Below, one piece after another: positions 35,358 through 45,715 of a stretch of 64,000 bases of DNA. This DNA comes from Sodalis ligni. GTDB lineage: Bacteria > Pseudomonadota > Gammaproteobacteria > Enterobacterales > Enterobacteriaceae. Made by a program: the position numbers and the translations under genes. Each line of letters begins with the position of its first letter. Positions within the stretch are counted from its first letter, which is position 1. Below the pieces are notes generated by a model. That model was not told the origin of the DNA. It saw nothing but the letters and a program-made list of their open reading frames with translations, and made no database searches. The DNA lies in NCBI RefSeq assembly GCF_016865525.2, contig NZ_CP075169.1:2170337-2234336 (forward strand). The letters run 5' to 3'.

Positions 35358-36353
35358 ATGGCGATTAAAGCCAATTATGAATCCGATGCCGGAAAACGCA
35401 AAGAAATGTCCCATAAGGAATTGGGCACTATTCCCCATATGCGTTTTGAGGAATATTCGGAAAAATTAAAACATTGCTTCACCATGAAACGGGAAAACGG
35501 AATTCTTGAAGCCCGGCTGCATACCAACGGCGACAGCCTGCAGTGGGGCGCGCCCGCGCACCAGGCTCTTCATTACTTTTTCGACTGGGCCGGCAGGGAT
35601 CCGGACAACGAGATCATCATCCTCGGCGGGACGGGAAAGGACTTTATGAAGGGTATCGGCCGGCTTGACGATAAGGGCAATTGGGGCCCCGCAACCGAGT
35701 TTAACTCCGCGCCGGAAGAAGCCTGGAAGATGTATGAATATCAATATTATGACGGCACAAATGACATCGAAGGCCAGGTGTTCGATGTGGAAGTGCCCAC
35801 TATCGGCGTATGGAACGGCGCCGCTTTCCACACCGATCTGGTGCTTTTCAGCGATCTTACCCTTTGTACCGAAGATGCGTGGACCACGGATATGCACTTC
35901 CGGGTCAACATGGTCCCCGGCGACGGCATCGGCATTGCCTGGCGGGAGCTGATGGGCCGCAAGCGGTATGCCTATGCGGAACTGACCGGCGAGATCATCA
36001 CCGCCCGCAAGGCCCTTGCCCTTGGTATGGTCAACGAAATCTGCCCCGATACGGAATCCTGCTATGCCAGAGCAAGGGAAATAGCCGAGCTCATCATGCG
36101 GACCGGTACCCGTGTCACCCGCCGCATCACCACCCAGCAGCTGCGGAAGGCCTGGAAGGAGGATATCGCCAATGAGCTTCGCAATGCCTTCTCCACCGAA
36201 ATGTTCGTGACCGCTACCGAGCACAGTCCCCACGAAGTCAATTACTGGCATTGGGCGCACGAAGAAGCCGAACTGGTCAAGGCGGCGGAGAAGAAAGGCA
36301 AGGTTATCCGGCCGCGTGTCAACGGCGGCCAGGAAGAAGATGAGATCAAGTAA
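35358..36353 (+). CDS. Crotonase-family protein, 6-oxocamphor-hydrolase-like
   Basis: A 331-residue enoyl-CoA hydratase/isomerase superfamily enzyme. The core (about residues 30-260) has FEEYSEKLKH, IIILGGTGKDF, VEVPTIGVWNGAAFH, a VPGDGIGIAWRELMG segment and ELTGEIITARKALALGMVNEI. The EYS-x-K start, the GTG-x-F and the VPGDG-x-x-x-W pattern recall 6-oxocamphor hydrolase, a crotonase that cleaves a C-C bond of beta-diketones without CoA. AAGGAG precedes the ATG. It opens an operon with BKACE, thiolases and CoA transferase, which suits a beta-diketone or beta-keto acid substrate. A CoA-ester hydratase remains possible. Confidence 0.78.
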   Translation: MAIKANYESDAGKRKEMSHKELGTIPHMRFEEYSEKLKHCFTMKRENGILEARLHTNGDSLQWGAPAHQALHYFFDWAGRDPDNEIIILGGTGKDFMKGIGRLDDKGNWGPATEFNSAPEEAWKMYEYQYYDGTNDIEGQVFDVEVPTIGVWNGAAFHTDLVLFSDLTLCTEDAWTTDMHFRVNMVPGDGIGIAWRELMGRKRYAYAELTGEIITARKALALGMVNEICPDTESCYARAREIAELIMRTGTRVTRRITTQQLRKAWKEDIANELRNAFSTEMFVTATEHSPHEVNYWHWAHEEAELVKAAEKKGKVIRPRVNGGQEEDEIK

Positions 36354-36459
36354 CCGGGCCGTCATCGGCCGGAACGGGGCGTAACGCCCCGGATGCCGGT
36401 GCATCCGGGCCGCCTTTTACCGGCAGAAAATTCATACAACTCGTAAACGGGACAGGTTC

Positions 36460-37297
36460 ATGAATATTGGCAACGACGTCATCATTTCCGCCGCATTGAC
36501 CGGCGCGGTGACACCAAAAGACATCAATGAAAATATCCCGCTGACACCGGAAGAGATCGCCGCCGATGCTTACCGCTGCTGGCAGCGGGGCGCCGCCATC
36601 GTTCATCTCCATATGCGCGACGACGGGGGCCTGGGGACGATGGACAGCAATAAATTCGCCGAAACCATCCGTCTGCTGCGCGACCGCCATGACTGCGATG
36701 TGATTATCAACTGCACCACGTCCGGCGACCATCGGGCCAGCGATAAGCAGCGTCAGGAACATGTGGCCAACCTGAACGGAATCGAAATGGCTTCCTGGGA
36801 CGCGGGCTCCTTTAACTGGATGCCCGGCGGCGTATTTATCAATTCCCCGCAGTTTTTAGGTGCGCTGGGGGAGGTGCTCACCGGCCGGGGCATCAAACCG
36901 GAAGTGGAAATTTTCGATGCCGGCATGCTGGGCATCGCCGACTATTTTGTCCAGCAGGGCAAGCTGTCCAGGCCGCTGCATTACCAATTCTGCCTGGGGG
37001 TGCCGGGGAATGCCCGCCACGGTGGAGAACCTGCTTTATCTCTGCGGGCATATTCCCCCCGACGCCACCTGGTCGGCGTTCGGCGTCGGCAAAGCCCATA
37101 TGCCCATGCTGTACGCCGCCATAGCATTGGGCGGACATGTCCGCGTGGGTCTGGAAGACAACGTCTATTTCAGCAAGGGCGTAAAAGCGTCCAATACGCA
37201 ATTGGTTGAACGCGCCGCACAGGCGATCCGACTGTTCGGCAAAGAGGTGGCTACACCGGAACGGGCAAGGAAACTGCTGGGGCTCCGGCCGTTATGA
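36460..37297 (+). pseudogene. BKACE (beta-keto acid cleavage enzyme, DUF849), one frameshift
   Basis: The first frame has the Zn-binding GAAIVHLHMRDDGG (H-x-H at about residue 49), TSGDHRASDKQRQEH and the CLGVPG segment; the second continues ATVENLLYLCGHIP, GVGKAHMPMLYAAIALGGHVRVGLEDNVYFSKG. The break is at a four-G run (37005-37008); a change of plus two or minus one G restores about 279 residues. BKACE enzymes condense a beta-keto acid with acetyl-CoA to release acetoacetate and a new CoA ester. The acetoacetate would be used by the CoA transferase and thiolases that follow. All conserved segments are kept across the break. Confidence 0.87.
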
Positions 37298-37355
37298 ACA
37301 AGGCCATCGCCGGACCCCTCCTGAGGGGCTCGCAGGCATGCAAAAGAAGGTTGTT

Positions 37356-38525
37356 ATGAGAGAAGCAGTCATAGTATCCGCAGTCCGTACCCCGGTGGGC
37401 AAATGCCGCGGCGCGCTGGCGCCGGTACCGGCGCATATTTTGGGCGCCCTTGCCGTCAAAGAAGCGGTGAAGCGGGCGAACATCGAGCCGGAAAGCATTG
37501 ATGATGTCATATTTGCCAACCTGATGAATAGCGAAATCAATAACATGGGGCGGATGGTGGCGCTGGAAGCCGGGCTGCCGGTTTCCGTGCCGGGAATTAC
37601 CCTCGATCGCCAGTGCGCCGCGTCGCTGAACGCGCTGGCCTATGGCGCCATCCAGATCATGGCCGGTTTTGCCGAGGTGATTATCGCCGGCGGGGTGGAA
37701 AGCGATTCCCGCCGTACCTGGTCGCTGGAAAAAACCGATAGCGCCTATTCGGTACAACCGCCGCGGTTTGTGGATATCCATACCTCGCCGGACAGCCTGG
37801 GCAATCCGCCCATGGGCATCACCGCCGAAAATGTGGCCGCCAAGTATGGTTTGACCCGCCGCCAGCTTGACGAGTTCGCGCTGCGCAGCCACCGGTTGGC
37901 CAGCGCCGCCTGGCAGACGGGCCGGTTTGACGAGCAGATCGTACCGGTGCCCGTAACCGATAAAAAAGGCCGGTTAACCACGGTATCCCGCGATGAGCCG
38001 CTGCGCTCCGATTGTTCCCTGGAAGCCCTGGCTTCCCTGCGGCCCAGTTTCAGAACGGACGGCGTGGTGACCGCCGGCAACAGCTCTCCCATGAGCGACG
38101 GCGCCGGGGCTATGGTGCTGATGGAGCGTTCGCTGGCGGAGAAAAGCGGCCGCCGGATCCTGGGGGTCTTTCGCGGTTATGCGGCGGCGGGAGTGGATCC
38201 CAACCTGATGGGGCTGGGGCCGGTTCCCGCTACCGCCAAGCTCTTGAAGCAGACGGGTCTGGCGGTGGGCGATATTGATTTATGGGAGTTGAACGAGGCT
38301 TTCGCCGCCCAATCCATTGCTTGTATCCGGGAAATCGGCATGGATCCCGCGCGGGTCAATCCCAACGGCGGCGCCATTGCCTTGGGGCATCCCCTGGCGG
38401 GCACCGGGGCGATCCTGACCGCGAAAACCCTGTATGAAATGAAACGCCGCAACCTGAACAACGCCGTAATCACCTTCTGTGTCGGCGGCGGCCAGGGCGT
38501 GGCGGTATTGCTGACGAGGAGCTGA
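37356..38525 (+). CDS. Thiolase (acetyl-CoA acyltransferase)
   Basis: A 389-residue thiolase when started at ATG 37356, preceded by AAGAAGG; an in-frame ATG at 37338 and longer starts have no family similarity. Nucleophile C87 in LDRQCAAS, H345 in IALGHPLAGTG and C375 in FCVGGGQG are all present, so the active site is complete. It cleaves beta-ketoacyl-CoA with CoA or condenses acyl-CoA. It follows BKACE by 58 bases and is probably co-transcribed with it. Confidence 0.9.
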   Translation: MREAVIVSAVRTPVGKCRGALAPVPAHILGALAVKEAVKRANIEPESIDDVIFANLMNSEINNMGRMVALEAGLPVSVPGITLDRQCAASLNALAYGAIQIMAGFAEVIIAGGVESDSRRTWSLEKTDSAYSVQPPRFVDIHTSPDSLGNPPMGITAENVAAKYGLTRRQLDEFALRSHRLASAAWQTGRFDEQIVPVPVTDKKGRLTTVSRDEPLRSDCSLEALASLRPSFRTDGVVTAGNSSPMSDGAGAMVLMERSLAEKSGRRILGVFRGYAAAGVDPNLMGLGPVPATAKLLKQTGLAVGDIDLWELNEAFAAQSIACIREIGMDPARVNPNGGAIALGHPLAGTGAILTAKTLYEMKRRNLNNAVITFCVGGGQGVAVLLTRS

Positions 38526-38527
38526 TC

Positions 38528-39194
38528 ATGCCGGGAAAATTTGCTTTCGCCGATGAAATCACCGGCTTGTTTGAAGACGGCCAGACGCTGATTTGCGGGG
38601 GGTTCGCCAATTGCGGAGTGCCCAATCACCTTATCCAATGCGTGATCGACAGCGGCGCCAGGCACTTTACGCTGATTTCCAATGATTCCGGCGACGCCGA
38701 CCTCACCATCGGCCGTCTGATTCATCATGGTTTGGTGGATAAGCTCATCGCCTCGCATATCGGCCGCAATACCGAAACCGTGGCGCTGGTGGAGACCGGC
38801 AAAATCCAGCTGGAGCTGGTGCCCCAGGGCAGCCTGGCGGAGCGCATCCGCTGCGGCGGAGCGGGATTGGGCGGCGTTCTCACCAAAACCGGCCTGGGCA
38901 CCATGGTGGAGGAGGGGAAACACCGGGTGGTCGTGAACGGTGAAGTGTTTTTGCTGGAAACCCGCGCTGCGGGCGGATATCGCCCTAGTGCGCGCCCGCA
39001 CCGCCGATCCGTTGGGAAACCTGACCTATCGCGGCACCATGCGTAACTTTAATCCCCTGGTGGCCAAGGCGGCGCAGATGACCCTGGTAGACGCGGACAT
39101 GCTGGTGGATGTAGATGAGTACGGCGTGGATCGCATCGTTACCCCCGGCGTGTATGTGGACAAGATCCTGACAACCCAAGGAGAAAAAAAATGA
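38528..39194 (+). pseudogene. 3-oxoacid CoA-transferase subunit A, one frameshift
   Basis: The first frame carries LICGGFANCGVPNHLI and LVPQGSLAERIRCGGAGLGGVLT, and the second continues with LRADIALVRARTADPLGNL and RNFNPLVAKAAQMTLVD to a stop at 39194. The break lies at the three-C run 38961-38963; one C too many fits, giving about 221 residues, the normal length. The subunit binds CoA and the acyl chain and pairs with the next gene, with which it overlaps by four bases. With the frame broken the complex would lack its A subunit. Confidence 0.88.
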
Positions 39195-39835
39195 ATGCCC
39201 GTCTGAGGATAGCAAAACGCGCCGCCGGGTATTTTTCCGCCGGCGATGTGGTCAATCTGGGCATCGGCATTCCCAGCCTGTGCGGCGACTATGCCGCCCC
39301 CGGCGTGATGTTCCATACCGAAAACGGTCTGGTGGGCATGGGTCCGCTGACGTCGGGACTGCTGGCGGTGGAAGGGTTCTGCAATGCCACCGGCATGCGT
39401 TTTGTGCCGGTGCCCGGCGCCTGCGCATTCGACAGCGCGGAATCCTTCGGGCTGGTCCGCTCCGGCAAACTGGCGGCCTCGGTGCTGGGCGCCCTGCAGG
39501 TGGCGCAAAACGGCGATCTGGCCAATTGGGCGCAGCCCGGCCGGGTTTTCGGCATGGGCGGGGCGATGGATCTGGTGAACGGCGCCCGGCAGGTGATTAT
39601 CACCATGGAGCTGTGCGCCAGAGACGGCGCGCGGAAAATCGTCAACGCCTGCAGTTATCCCCTGACGGGCAAACACTGTGTCGACCATATCGTCACGGAA
39701 CAGTGCGTAATTGACGTGACCGCGGACGGACTGGTGCTGGTGGAGCTGCTGGAAGGCTTGACCCCGAAGGACATCCAGCGCCAGGTGGAACCGAAGCTGA
39801 TTGTGTCAGATTCCTTAAAAATCATGGAAATATGA
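39191..39835 (+). CDS. 3-oxoacid CoA-transferase subunit B
   Basis: A 214-residue subunit with LGIGIPSLCGDY and the catalytic glutamate E44 in TENGLVGMGP, which forms the covalent CoA thioester, then MGGAMDLVNGARQVIITME. It overlaps subunit A by four bases. The pair would move CoA from an acyl-CoA to acetoacetate or another 3-oxoacid. In this operon acetoacetate is the expected product of BKACE, and thiolase would then split acetoacetyl-CoA. Confidence 0.93.
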   Translation: MNARLRIAKRAAGYFSAGDVVNLGIGIPSLCGDYAAPGVMFHTENGLVGMGPLTSGLLAVEGFCNATGMRFVPVPGACAFDSAESFGLVRSGKLAASVLGALQVAQNGDLANWAQPGRVFGMGGAMDLVNGARQVIITMELCARDGARKIVNACSYPLTGKHCVDHIVTEQCVIDVTADGLVLVELLEGLTPKDIQRQVEPKLIVSDSLKIMEI

Positions 39836-39850
39836 TGCCAGGAGGATCTC

Positions 39851-39952
39851 ATGGCGAAAGACGCTTTCGGTAAACCAGCGCTGGCTTGCGGCGCGGGGGA
39901 TAGCGACAAACCTATGCCGAAATGTTGGAAAACCTGCGGACCATCCCGATAA
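39851..39952 (+). CDS. Small open frame with strong ribosome site (33 codons)
   Basis: AGGAGGATCTC directly precedes an ATG at 39851 that opens only 33 codons to TAA at 39952. The peptide begins MAKDAFGKPALACG and is not recognised. It may be a leader that couples translation to the next transporter, or the remnant of an N-terminus detached by a frameshift, as seen in nearby genes. Confidence 0.25.
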   Translation: MAKDAFGKPALACGAGDSDKPMPKCWKTCGPSR

Positions 39953-40005
39953 ACCCATTACGCATCTCCGGGCGTGGCCCGACTGCGTACAACGAGCTTA
40001 CCATT

Positions 40006-41361
40006 ATGACTGGTCAAGAAAAATACCTGGCGCTGCCACCAAAGGCCATCGAACGCGGCACCGGTAGAGACGATCATCTTTCCGCCACCAAAAGCAGTTT
40101 CGGGCCCCATGGATGGACCATTATTTTTTTTCAGGCCCTGATGTTCTGGCTTGCCGCCGGTGCCGTAACCCACGGTCTGAACGTGATCCTGCCCGCCTTG
40201 TCCAAAACCTTTCAGCTGGATTACAACGCGCTGCTGGCGCTGGCGACCCCCGCCTCCTGGGCTTCAATCCTGGCGGGTCCCCTGTGCGCCAGATTGTGTG
40301 AAAAGAAGGGTCCCAAATTCAATATCGTTTTTTGCCTTGTCGCCTGCGGGCTGTGTTTTGGCCTGCTGGGTTACTGGGGGACGCTAACCGGATTCACCGT
40401 ACTGTTTGCCGGGGTCTGCTTTTTCGGTACCGGCTTCGCCTATATGGGCGGCACCGCCCTTATCGCCAATTGGTTTATCCGTAAACAGGGCCTGGCGCTG
40501 GGCTGGTGCACCATGGGACAGACCTTTTCCAGCGCCTTCTTCGTGCCGGTGCTGGCCGGTTTCTTCTCGTGGTTCGGCGTTCACAATGGATTTTGGGGCG
40601 TGTCGCTGCTGATGTTCGCCACCGCGCTGTTGGTGGCGCTATTCGCCGCCAACAAACCGGAAGATATCGGCTGTGCGCCGGACAATGCGCCCATTACCGC
40701 CGAGGAACTGGCCGAACGGGTCCGCGAGCATAAAGACTATATCTGTCCGGTTACCACCGGCCAATTGCTGCGCATGAAGGATGTCTGGTTTATGGGCATC
40801 GCCACCGGCGGTATCTATATCATGCTGGTGGGGGTGGTGAGCCAGATAGTGCCCCGGTTGATGGGCATGGGCTTTGCACTGAGCACAGCCATCTTCTATA
40901 TGACCCTCTCTGCGCTGTTCGGTACCTTGGGCGCCTATGGCTGGGGCTGGCTGAACCAAAAGGTGGGGATCAAAGCGGCCATCATGATTTACACCCTGTG
41001 GTGGATGGTGTCGGTGGTTATTAACATCTTCCAGTACAACGCGCTGACCTTGTGGATTTCCCTGCTGATGATCGGCTTTAGCCTGGCGGGCGCCACTAAT
41101 TTAAGCACCGCGCTGATAGCCACTAAATTTCCGCGCAGAACCTATATCCGGGCTATCGGCATTATCGCGCCGATCCAGTCCATTGTGCGCTGCTTCGCTT
41201 TTTCCATTCTGGCGGTGGGGTTGACCTATTTGGGGGGATATGCCGGAGCCTATTTCCTGCTGGTGGCGGTAGGCGCCGTGACGCTGATTTTGATTTGGCA
41301 AACCGATGTGACGCCCGTGGAAACTCTGTCGTTTACCAGTCAGGTTTCCCGGGAGCAATGA
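40006..41361 (+). CDS. MFS transporter (oxalate/formate antiporter-like)
   Basis: About 451 residues if started at ATG 40006 (an in-frame ATG at 39922 would add 28 unlikely residues before a long hydrophilic tail). Twelve membrane segments can be traced, with ARLCEKKGPKFN between helices 2 and 3 and FFGTGFAYMGG in helix 4; a central hydrophilic loop follows KPEDIGCAPDN. The fold resembles the OFA branch. Placed between the CoA transferase and the second thiolase, it probably imports the acid degraded by this operon. Confidence 0.83.
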   Translation: MTGQEKYLALPPKAIERGTGRDDHLSATKSSFGPHGWTIIFFQALMFWLAAGAVTHGLNVILPALSKTFQLDYNALLALATPASWASILAGPLCARLCEKKGPKFNIVFCLVACGLCFGLLGYWGTLTGFTVLFAGVCFFGTGFAYMGGTALIANWFIRKQGLALGWCTMGQTFSSAFFVPVLAGFFSWFGVHNGFWGVSLLMFATALLVALFAANKPEDIGCAPDNAPITAEELAERVREHKDYICPVTTGQLLRMKDVWFMGIATGGIYIMLVGVVSQIVPRLMGMGFALSTAIFYMTLSALFGTLGAYGWGWLNQKVGIKAAIMIYTLWWMVSVVINIFQYNALTLWISLLMIGFSLAGATNLSTALIATKFPRRTYIRAIGIIAPIQSIVRCFAFSILAVGLTYLGGYAGAYFLLVAVGAVTLILIWQTDVTPVETLSFTSQVSREQ

Positions 41362-41385
41362 AATGCTATTCATCAAGAGGTCGCT

Positions 41386-42534
41386 ATGATGGAAATTGTT
41401 ATTGCCAGCGCCGTACGTACCGCAATCGGCAGCTTTGGCGGCGGTCTGGCTTCGCTGGCGGCTCCCCGGCTAGGGGCGCTGGTGGCGCGGGAGAGTATCA
41501 GGCGTGCCGGTATCGAGCCCGGTATTATCGACGAGGTTTTCCTCGGCAATGTCCTGCAGGCGGGGTTAGGGCAAAACCCGGCCCGCCAGGCTATGTTGCA
41601 TGCCGGCATCGATGAAAAGACCCCGGCGACCACGCTGAACGTTGTCTGCGGATCCGGCTTGAAAAGCGTGATCCTGGCGTCGCAGGTTATCGCTGCGGGC
41701 GATGCGCAGATTGTTCTGGCGGGGGGGATGGAAAATATGTCGGCGGCGCCCTATCTGCTGGATAAAGCCCGCTGGGGATACCGGATGGGGGAAGGGACGG
41801 TTACCGACAGCATGGTGCATGACGGACTATTTTGCAGTATTAATCAATACCATATGGGAATCACTGCCGAAAATGTCGCCGCCCGTTATTGCATCAGCCG
41901 GCTTGAACAGGACAGCATTGCCTTGCGCTCGCAGCAGCGGGCGGTGGCGGCCATTGGCAACGGCGCGTTTCGCCATGAAATCCTGCCGGTCATCCTGCAC
42001 GGCAAAAAAGGCGACATCATTTTCGATACGGATGAACATCCCCGCGGGGATGTCAGCGCCGAGGGCCTGGCCGGACTGCGTCCGGCCTTTACGCCGGGTG
42101 GCAGCGTCACGGCGGGTAATGCTTCCGGCATCAATGACGGCGCGGCCGCGCTGGTGGTCATGAGCGAAGCCCGGGCTCGATCGCTGGATATCCGGCCCTT
42201 GGCGCGGATCCGGGGCTATGCCACCTGCGGCGTCGATCCGGCTTTTATGGGCATCGGGCCGGTGCCGGCGGTACGCGCGGCGCTGAAGAAGGCCGGCCTG
42301 GGCATGGGTGATATTGATCTGATCGAGGCCAATGAAGCCTTTGCCGCGCAGTTCGCCGCGGTGGGCCATGAGCTGGGGCTGGACGAGGAGAAGACCAACG
42401 TCAATGGCGGCGCCATTGCCCTGGGCCATCCTATCGGCGCGTCCGGCGCCAGGATCCTGGTAACGCTGCTCTATGCCCTGGCGGCCCGGGACAAAACCTT
42501 CGGCCTGGCGACCCTGTGTGTCGGCGGGGATTAG
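41386..42534 (+). CDS. Acetyl-CoA acetyltransferase (thiolase), C-terminal tail lost by frameshift
   Basis: A 382-residue thiolase with nucleophile C88 (NVVCGSGL), H348 ([10 protein letters not shown]) and C378 (LCVGGD). The usual end CxGGGxG is broken: a four-G run at 42526-42529 lacks one G, and the correct frame would read on as [11 protein letters not shown] to TGA at 42561-42563. The catalytic residues remain but the final strand is lost. It would split acetoacetyl-CoA into two acetyl-CoA. It is the last gene of the operon. The break may be a sequencing error. Confidence 0.88.
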   Translation: MMEIVIASAVRTAIGSFGGGLASLAAPRLGALVARESIRRAGIEPGIIDEVFLGNVLQAGLGQNPARQAMLHAGIDEKTPATTLNVVCGSGLKSVILASQVIAAGDAQIVLAGGMENMSAAPYLLDKARWGYRMGEGTVTDSMVHDGLFCSINQYHMGITAENVAARYCISRLEQDSIALRSQQRAVAAIGNGAFRHEILPVILHGKKGDIIFDTDEHPRGDVSAEGLAGLRPAFTPGGSVTAGNASGINDGAAALVVMSEARARSLDIRPLARIRGYATCGVDPAFMGIGPVPAVRAALKKAGLGMGDIDLIEANEAFAAQFAAVGHELGLDEEKTNVNGGAIALGHPIGASGARILVTLLYALAARDKTFGLATLCVGGD

Positions 42535-42853
42535 GCGTGGCGGTGGTGGTGGAACGCCTTTGACTGCAGACTTGCCGTTAAAGGGAAAGGTTTTGGCTTT
42601 TAAAAATAATGATAGAGGGAATATTGCCAGGCAAATGGGCAGGCTTTAATTCATAAATGCATTATTAATTCAAAAATACAGGGTTATTATTTTGCGGGCC
42701 AGTGTTATATCCGGATCTTGACGAGTCTTTTATATCCGGGATAGATGCCCGACCTAGCATAATAGGCGCGGTGAAGTTGGAAATGGCGTGAAATAGAACT
42801 AATTGCAATTATTTTACCTTATGTAGCCGATAAAATCGGATGCGGATTAATAT

Positions 42854-42869
42854 TGGCACCAACTTTGCT
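42854..42869 (+). promoter_or_regulatory. Sigma-54 (-24/-12) promoter
   Basis: TGGCACCAACTTTGCT matches the RpoN consensus TGGCAC-N5-TTGCW at every defined base, with GG and GC exactly ten bases apart. It lies 46 bp before the flavoprotein start codon. About 45 bp upstream, TAATTGCAATTA (42800-42811) is a perfect palindrome that could be part of an activator site. The rest of the 351-bp gap (42564-42914) is AT-rich and shows no gene. Confidence 0.8.
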
Positions 42870-42914
42870 CAATATCGTAGGTAAATAAAACATATATAAG
42901 CGGATCGATATTCT

Positions 42915-44819
42915 ATGAAAAACGATTATGTGAAAAAAGATTACCGGCTTTTGTTGCGCTCATTCTGGGCTGCTCCGAGGTTTTTGCCAATGCGGCCGTT
43001 ACCGCCGGCGATTATACGGCGTCGGCCAAAGGCCTGGAAAGCGATGTCAAGGTCACGGTTTCCATTGATCAAGCGGGAACGATTAAAAATGTCGTCGCCG
43101 ATGCGTCCGGAGAAACGCCTGAATTGGGGGGCGTAGCCGGACCCCAGGTCGCCAAGGCCATGTTTGATCAACAAAGCCGGGACGAAGACGGCATGACGGG
43201 CCCCACCGAACCCAGCGATGCCGTGAAGCAACCCGCCAAGGCCGCCTTGCAAAAGGCCGGCGGGGATATCGGAAAATATCCCAGCGTATCGGATAAAACC
43301 GCCGCTCCGGTCGCCGATGAAGAGAAAACGGTGGATGTCGTGGTGATGGGGGGCGGGACTTCCGGCACTGCCGCCGCGCTGGCCGCGGAGGAAAAAGGCG
43401 CCAAGGTGTTGGTGGTGGAAAAATCAGCGGTAGTGGGCGGCAGCGGCAATATGGCCAGCGGCTTTTTTGCCGTGGAATCTTCGCTGCAAAAATCCGAAGG
43501 CATGAAGTATACCGCCTCGGAGCTGACGCACAGGCTATTGGAATACAACCACTATCTATCCGATGGTCCCCTCACCGAAGCCATTGTGAATAAATCCGGT
43601 TCAACGGCCGATTGGATGGCAAAGCACGGCGTCAAGTTTGATATCAAGTCGGCGGCTAAGGATACCAATCAGGAGCAGCAGGCCCATCGGGATGATCCCA
43701 TTAAGTCGGATATATATCATCACTATCTCGATACCAACGCCGCATATAAAAGTCTGTACGACAGTTTCCTGAAGGCCGGCGGGGAATTGCTGAAGAATAC
43801 CGCCGCGACGTCGCTGATTCAGGAAAAGGACGGCCAGGTTACCGGCCTCATTGCCAAGAAAGCGGACGGCGGCAAGTTAATCGTTCATGCCAAAGCGGTT
43901 ATTATTGCCAGCGGTGGATTCGGCGGTAATGAAAAAATGGTGCGGGAAGTCATGAATACGCCGAATATTCACGTATTGGCCTGGCCGAATCAGGGTGAAG
44001 GCACCAGGATGGCCTGGGCGGCGGGCGGAGCGCAATGGAACCTGCATTCCGCATTAATTCATGCCTGCAAATTGGTGGGTATTACCTCATCCGCTACGGC
44101 GGATAAAGGAAATGCCGAAAACGACAGTCCGCTTATCTGGCTCTTGAAATCACCGCTATTATGGGTGGACGCCAATGGTCAGCGCTTTGGCGATGAAGGC
44201 CTGGTCTACGATACGGCCTATTGGGCCAACGTGTCGTATTCGGTGGGCGGTAAATATTACATAGTCCTCGATAGCCAGACGCTGAATGCCTATACCAAGA
44301 AATCATTCCCCTTCGCTTTATCCGGCGCGGGACCGGCCAATCCACCCAAGGGCGGGGATTTTGTGGCGCTGGCGGATGCCGCGGTTGACGGCGGTAAAAG
44401 TAAAAATATCTTCAAAGGCCAGACTATCGAAGAATTGGCGAAAAATATTGGAGTGGCAGCCCGGCTATTGGGAAAAACCGTTTCACATTATAATGATTTG
44501 ATCAAAGCCAAAGCAGACCCGGATTTTGGCAAAAAGCCCGAATATCTGGTTTATTCGGTGAAATCCGGTCCCTTTTATGCGTTCGAAACCCAGGTGGTAA
44601 GTTTAAGCAGTATCGGCGGGGTGAGGGTGAACGCCAAATTACAGGTCACCGATATCAACGCCAAACCCATTCCGGGATTATATGCGGTGGGAAATGTTGC
44701 CGCAGGTTTTTATAGTGGTCCGGGCTATCCCCTATGAAGGCTTAGCCAACGGCTTTGCCCTGAACTCTGGTCGTATTGCCGGAGAAAACGCGGCTAAAGC
44801 CGTCGCTATGGCGCATTAA
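42915..44819 (+). pseudogene. Periplasmic flavoprotein reductase (FMN-binding plus FAD_binding_2, fumarate/urocanate reductase-like), two frameshifts
   Basis: The restored protein has about 634 residues: a signal peptide ending near CSEVFANA, an FMN-binding domain (about 30-115, TAGDYTASAKG and the flavin-attachment-like DGMTGPTEPSDA), and an FAD domain with VVVMGGGTSGTAAALAAEEKGAKV, ASGFFAVE and a C-terminal GLYAVGNVAAGFYSG then YEGLANGFALNSGRIAGENAA. A six-A run at 42933-42938 lacks one A in the signal peptide, and a four-C run at 44729-44732 has one C too many. Such proteins reduce fumarate, urocanate or other enoates. NrfC/NrfD-like partners follow, and a sigma-54 promoter precedes it. 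Confidence 0.87.
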
Positions 44820-45028
44820 TAATTAGCCGGGGTGCTCATGGGTGCGCTTAGCGCAATAGGGAAAAAAACGGGGAATGGCTGATTTCCCCCGGCCCCGGCC
44901 AGTTATTAAATATAACGTTGTTTTATTGATAAATTTATTATTGAAATTGGCAGCAATATCGTTTGCCGCAGGAGTGCGGTGAAAAGATGTCGTATTGCTC
45001 CCGCGTTATTTCTATTAAAGGGGTTGGT

Positions 45029-45715
45029 ATGGGCGTTTCGCGTCGCGGGTTTATTATGGGAATAGGCGGGGCCGCATTGGCGGCCAACCCTATTAACCGT
45101 ATTCTGGCGGAGGTCATTAATCCGCAAACTCTCGTCATTGGTAATATCCGCTACGGCATGGTGCATGATGAAACAAAATGCATCTGCTGTCGTGCCTGTA
45201 TTCTGCCTTGCCACAGAGAGAACAAGGTTCCGGCGGAGGTCACGCGGCTGGATAGCCTGGATAACGGAACATACCGGGAGCTGAACAAGAACTCGCGGCA
45301 GTTTGTGCGTAAATCCTGCCAGCATTGCGATAACCCGCCGTGCGTGGCGGTCTGTCCCACCGGCGCGTCCTACAAGGATCCCAAAACGGGCATTGTGGAT
45401 GTCCACCACGATCGCTGTGTCGGGTGCCGGTACTGCCTGGCCGCCTGTCCCTATCATGTGCGTTTTATCCATCCGCTATCGAAAACGGCGGATAAATGCA
45501 ATTTCTGCCGGGATACCAATCTGGCCGCCGGCAAGCCGCCCGCCTGCGTGGCGATTTGCCCGGTGAAAGCGTTGACCTTCGGTAATCTGGACGATCCCGA
45601 CAGTGATATCGCCAAACTTATCGCCAGCAAAACCGTATACCGAAACAAGCTGTATTTAGGCACTTCCCCCAAGCTTTATCATATTGCCGGTAAATTCGGA
45701 GAGATACGAGGATGA
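45029..45715 (+). CDS. NrfC-like ferredoxin, four [4Fe-4S] cluster subunit
   Basis: A 228-residue protein from ATG 45029 (AAAGGGGT upstream; the open frame begins earlier). SRRGF at residues 4-8 and a hydrophobic stretch form a Tat signal. The cysteine patterns C-x2-C-x2-C-x3-C occur four times (CICCRACILPC, CQHCDNPPC, CVGCRYCLAACP, CNFCRD...CVAICP), and the run RKSCQHCDNPPCVAVCPTG is close to E. coli NrfC. It would pass electrons from the NrfD-like quinol oxidase to the flavoprotein. It overlaps the NrfD-like gene by four bases. No cytochrome nitrite reductase genes are present. Confidence 0.92.
   Translation: MGVSRRGFIMGIGGAALAANPINRILAEVINPQTLVIGNIRYGMVHDETKCICCRACILPCHRENKVPAEVTRLDSLDNGTYRELNKNSRQFVRKSCQHCDNPPCVAVCPTGASYKDPKTGIVDVHHDRCVGCRYCLAACPYHVRFIHPLSKTADKCNFCRDTNLAAGKPPACVAICPVKALTFGNLDDPDSDIAKLIASKTVYRNKLYLGTSPKLYHIAGKFGEIRG

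Noticed and set aside
36376..36410. GC-rich hairpins between crotonase and BKACE genes as a terminator
   Set aside because: The stems are short (6-8 bp), there is no T-run, and the genes appear to be one operon; at most an attenuating structure.
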